Positions 6,105 through 6,325 of a stretch of DNA of 6,325 bases are shown piece after piece. The stretch's first letter is position 1; the number at the start of each line of letters is the position of its first letter. The stretch comes from Candidatus Desantisbacteria bacterium CG1_02_49_89. Lineage in GTDB: Bacteria; Desantisbacteria; UBA1551. The stretch is taken from contig MNUP01000057.1 of the NCBI GenBank assembly GCA_001871075.1, positions 1 through 6,325 of the forward strand. Direction: 5' to 3'. The notes beneath the pieces were generated by a model that saw only the letters and a program-made list of their open reading frames with translations, was not told the DNA's origin and made no database searches. The position numbers were made by a program, and so were the translations under genes.

Positions 6105-6325
6105 AGAAACAGGAAATAAGAAAAAAAATGCTTGGGATAAGGAGGCTTCAGCCCAAAGAAACCAGGAGGAAGCTGAGCCTCATGATCTGGAAGAGGTTAA
6201 AGAGCCTGGATGAGTTCTCGGGTGCGGAATCAGTTCTTTTTTACCTTTCGCTTCCGGATGAAGTTGATACGGAAAAAATGATCAAAGAATCGATCAGGAT
6301 AGGAAAAAAAGTTTTAGTTCCCGTG
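6101..6325 (+). CDS. 5-formyltetrahydrofolate cyclo-ligase, N-terminal part (cut by the window edge)
   Basis: An open frame from ATG 6101 runs 75 codons to the right edge without a stop. The N-terminus (MKKQEIRKKMLGIRR) and the blocks SVLFYLSLPDEVDT (44-57) and GKKVLVPV (68-75) match the start of 5-formyltetrahydrofolate cyclo-ligase (MTHFS/YgfA family). These include the basic N-terminal helix involved in nucleotide binding and the YLSLPDEVDT block near the folate site. The enzyme uses ATP to turn 5-formyl-THF into 5,10-methenyl-THF in the cytoplasm, returning it to the one-carbon pool. Family members are usually about 180-200 residues, so more than half is missing, including the usual C-terminal glycine-rich ATP-binding region. 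The ATGA overlap with the protease stop and the absence of a Shine-Dalgarno suggest coupled translation. Family assignment is fairly secure; completeness cannot be judged. Confidence 0.82.
   Translation, partial: MKKQEIRKKMLGIRRLQPKETRRKLSLMIWKRLKSLDEFSGAESVLFYLSLPDEVDTEKMIKESIRIGKKVLVPV

Overview
The window reads as ordinary bacterial chromosome. It carries a tightly packed, all-plus-strand gene cluster from about position 185 to the right edge. The order is a membrane histidine kinase, a sigma-54-type (NtrC/PilR-like) response regulator, phosphatidylglycerophosphate synthase (pgsA), CinA (cinA), a lipoprotein-type Do-family (DegP/HtrA-like) protease, and the first 75 codons of a 5-formyltetrahydrofolate cyclo-ligase that runs off the right end.

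Organism: no gene here fixes the taxon. A two-PDZ Do-family protease with a lipobox and a PilS/PilR-like sigma-54 pair suggest a diderm (Gram-negative-type) bacterium. Coding is AGG(Arg)- and ATA(Ile)-rich with balanced to slightly GC-leaning composition. The left edge has a short dispersed-type repeat and a 7-bp tandem repeat of kinds I associate with genomes of uncultivated lineages such as Omnitrophota and similar groups. That placement is a low-confidence inference.

Layout: positions 1-184 are noncoding and repeat-bearing, with an imperfect inverted repeat at about 12-47 and a heptamer array at 127-164. The kinase (185-1447) and regulator (1447-2862) overlap by one base. pgsA overlaps the end of the regulator gene. 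cinA begins on the last base of the pgsA stop codon, behind a clear AGGAG. A 56-base gap (4597-4652) with small inverted and direct repeats separates cinA from the protease gene. The cyclo-ligase ATG overlaps the protease stop codon (ATGA).

How they work together: the kinase and regulator form a complete phosphorelay. The regulator retains the AAA+ and GAFTGA elements needed to activate sigma-54 promoters, but I see no convincing sigma-54 promoter in the window, so its targets probably lie elsewhere. The downstream genes are membrane-lipid synthesis, pyridine-nucleotide/nucleotide salvage (CinA), envelope protein quality control and one-carbon metabolism. They look like housekeeping genes co-transcribed with the pair rather than a dedicated new system. 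I did not find a clearly undescribed system. The points most worth checking are an altered receiver-domain loop, a perfect 18-bp palindrome inside the kinase gene, the repeats at the left edge that distort the kinase start call, and the lipoprotein form of the protease.
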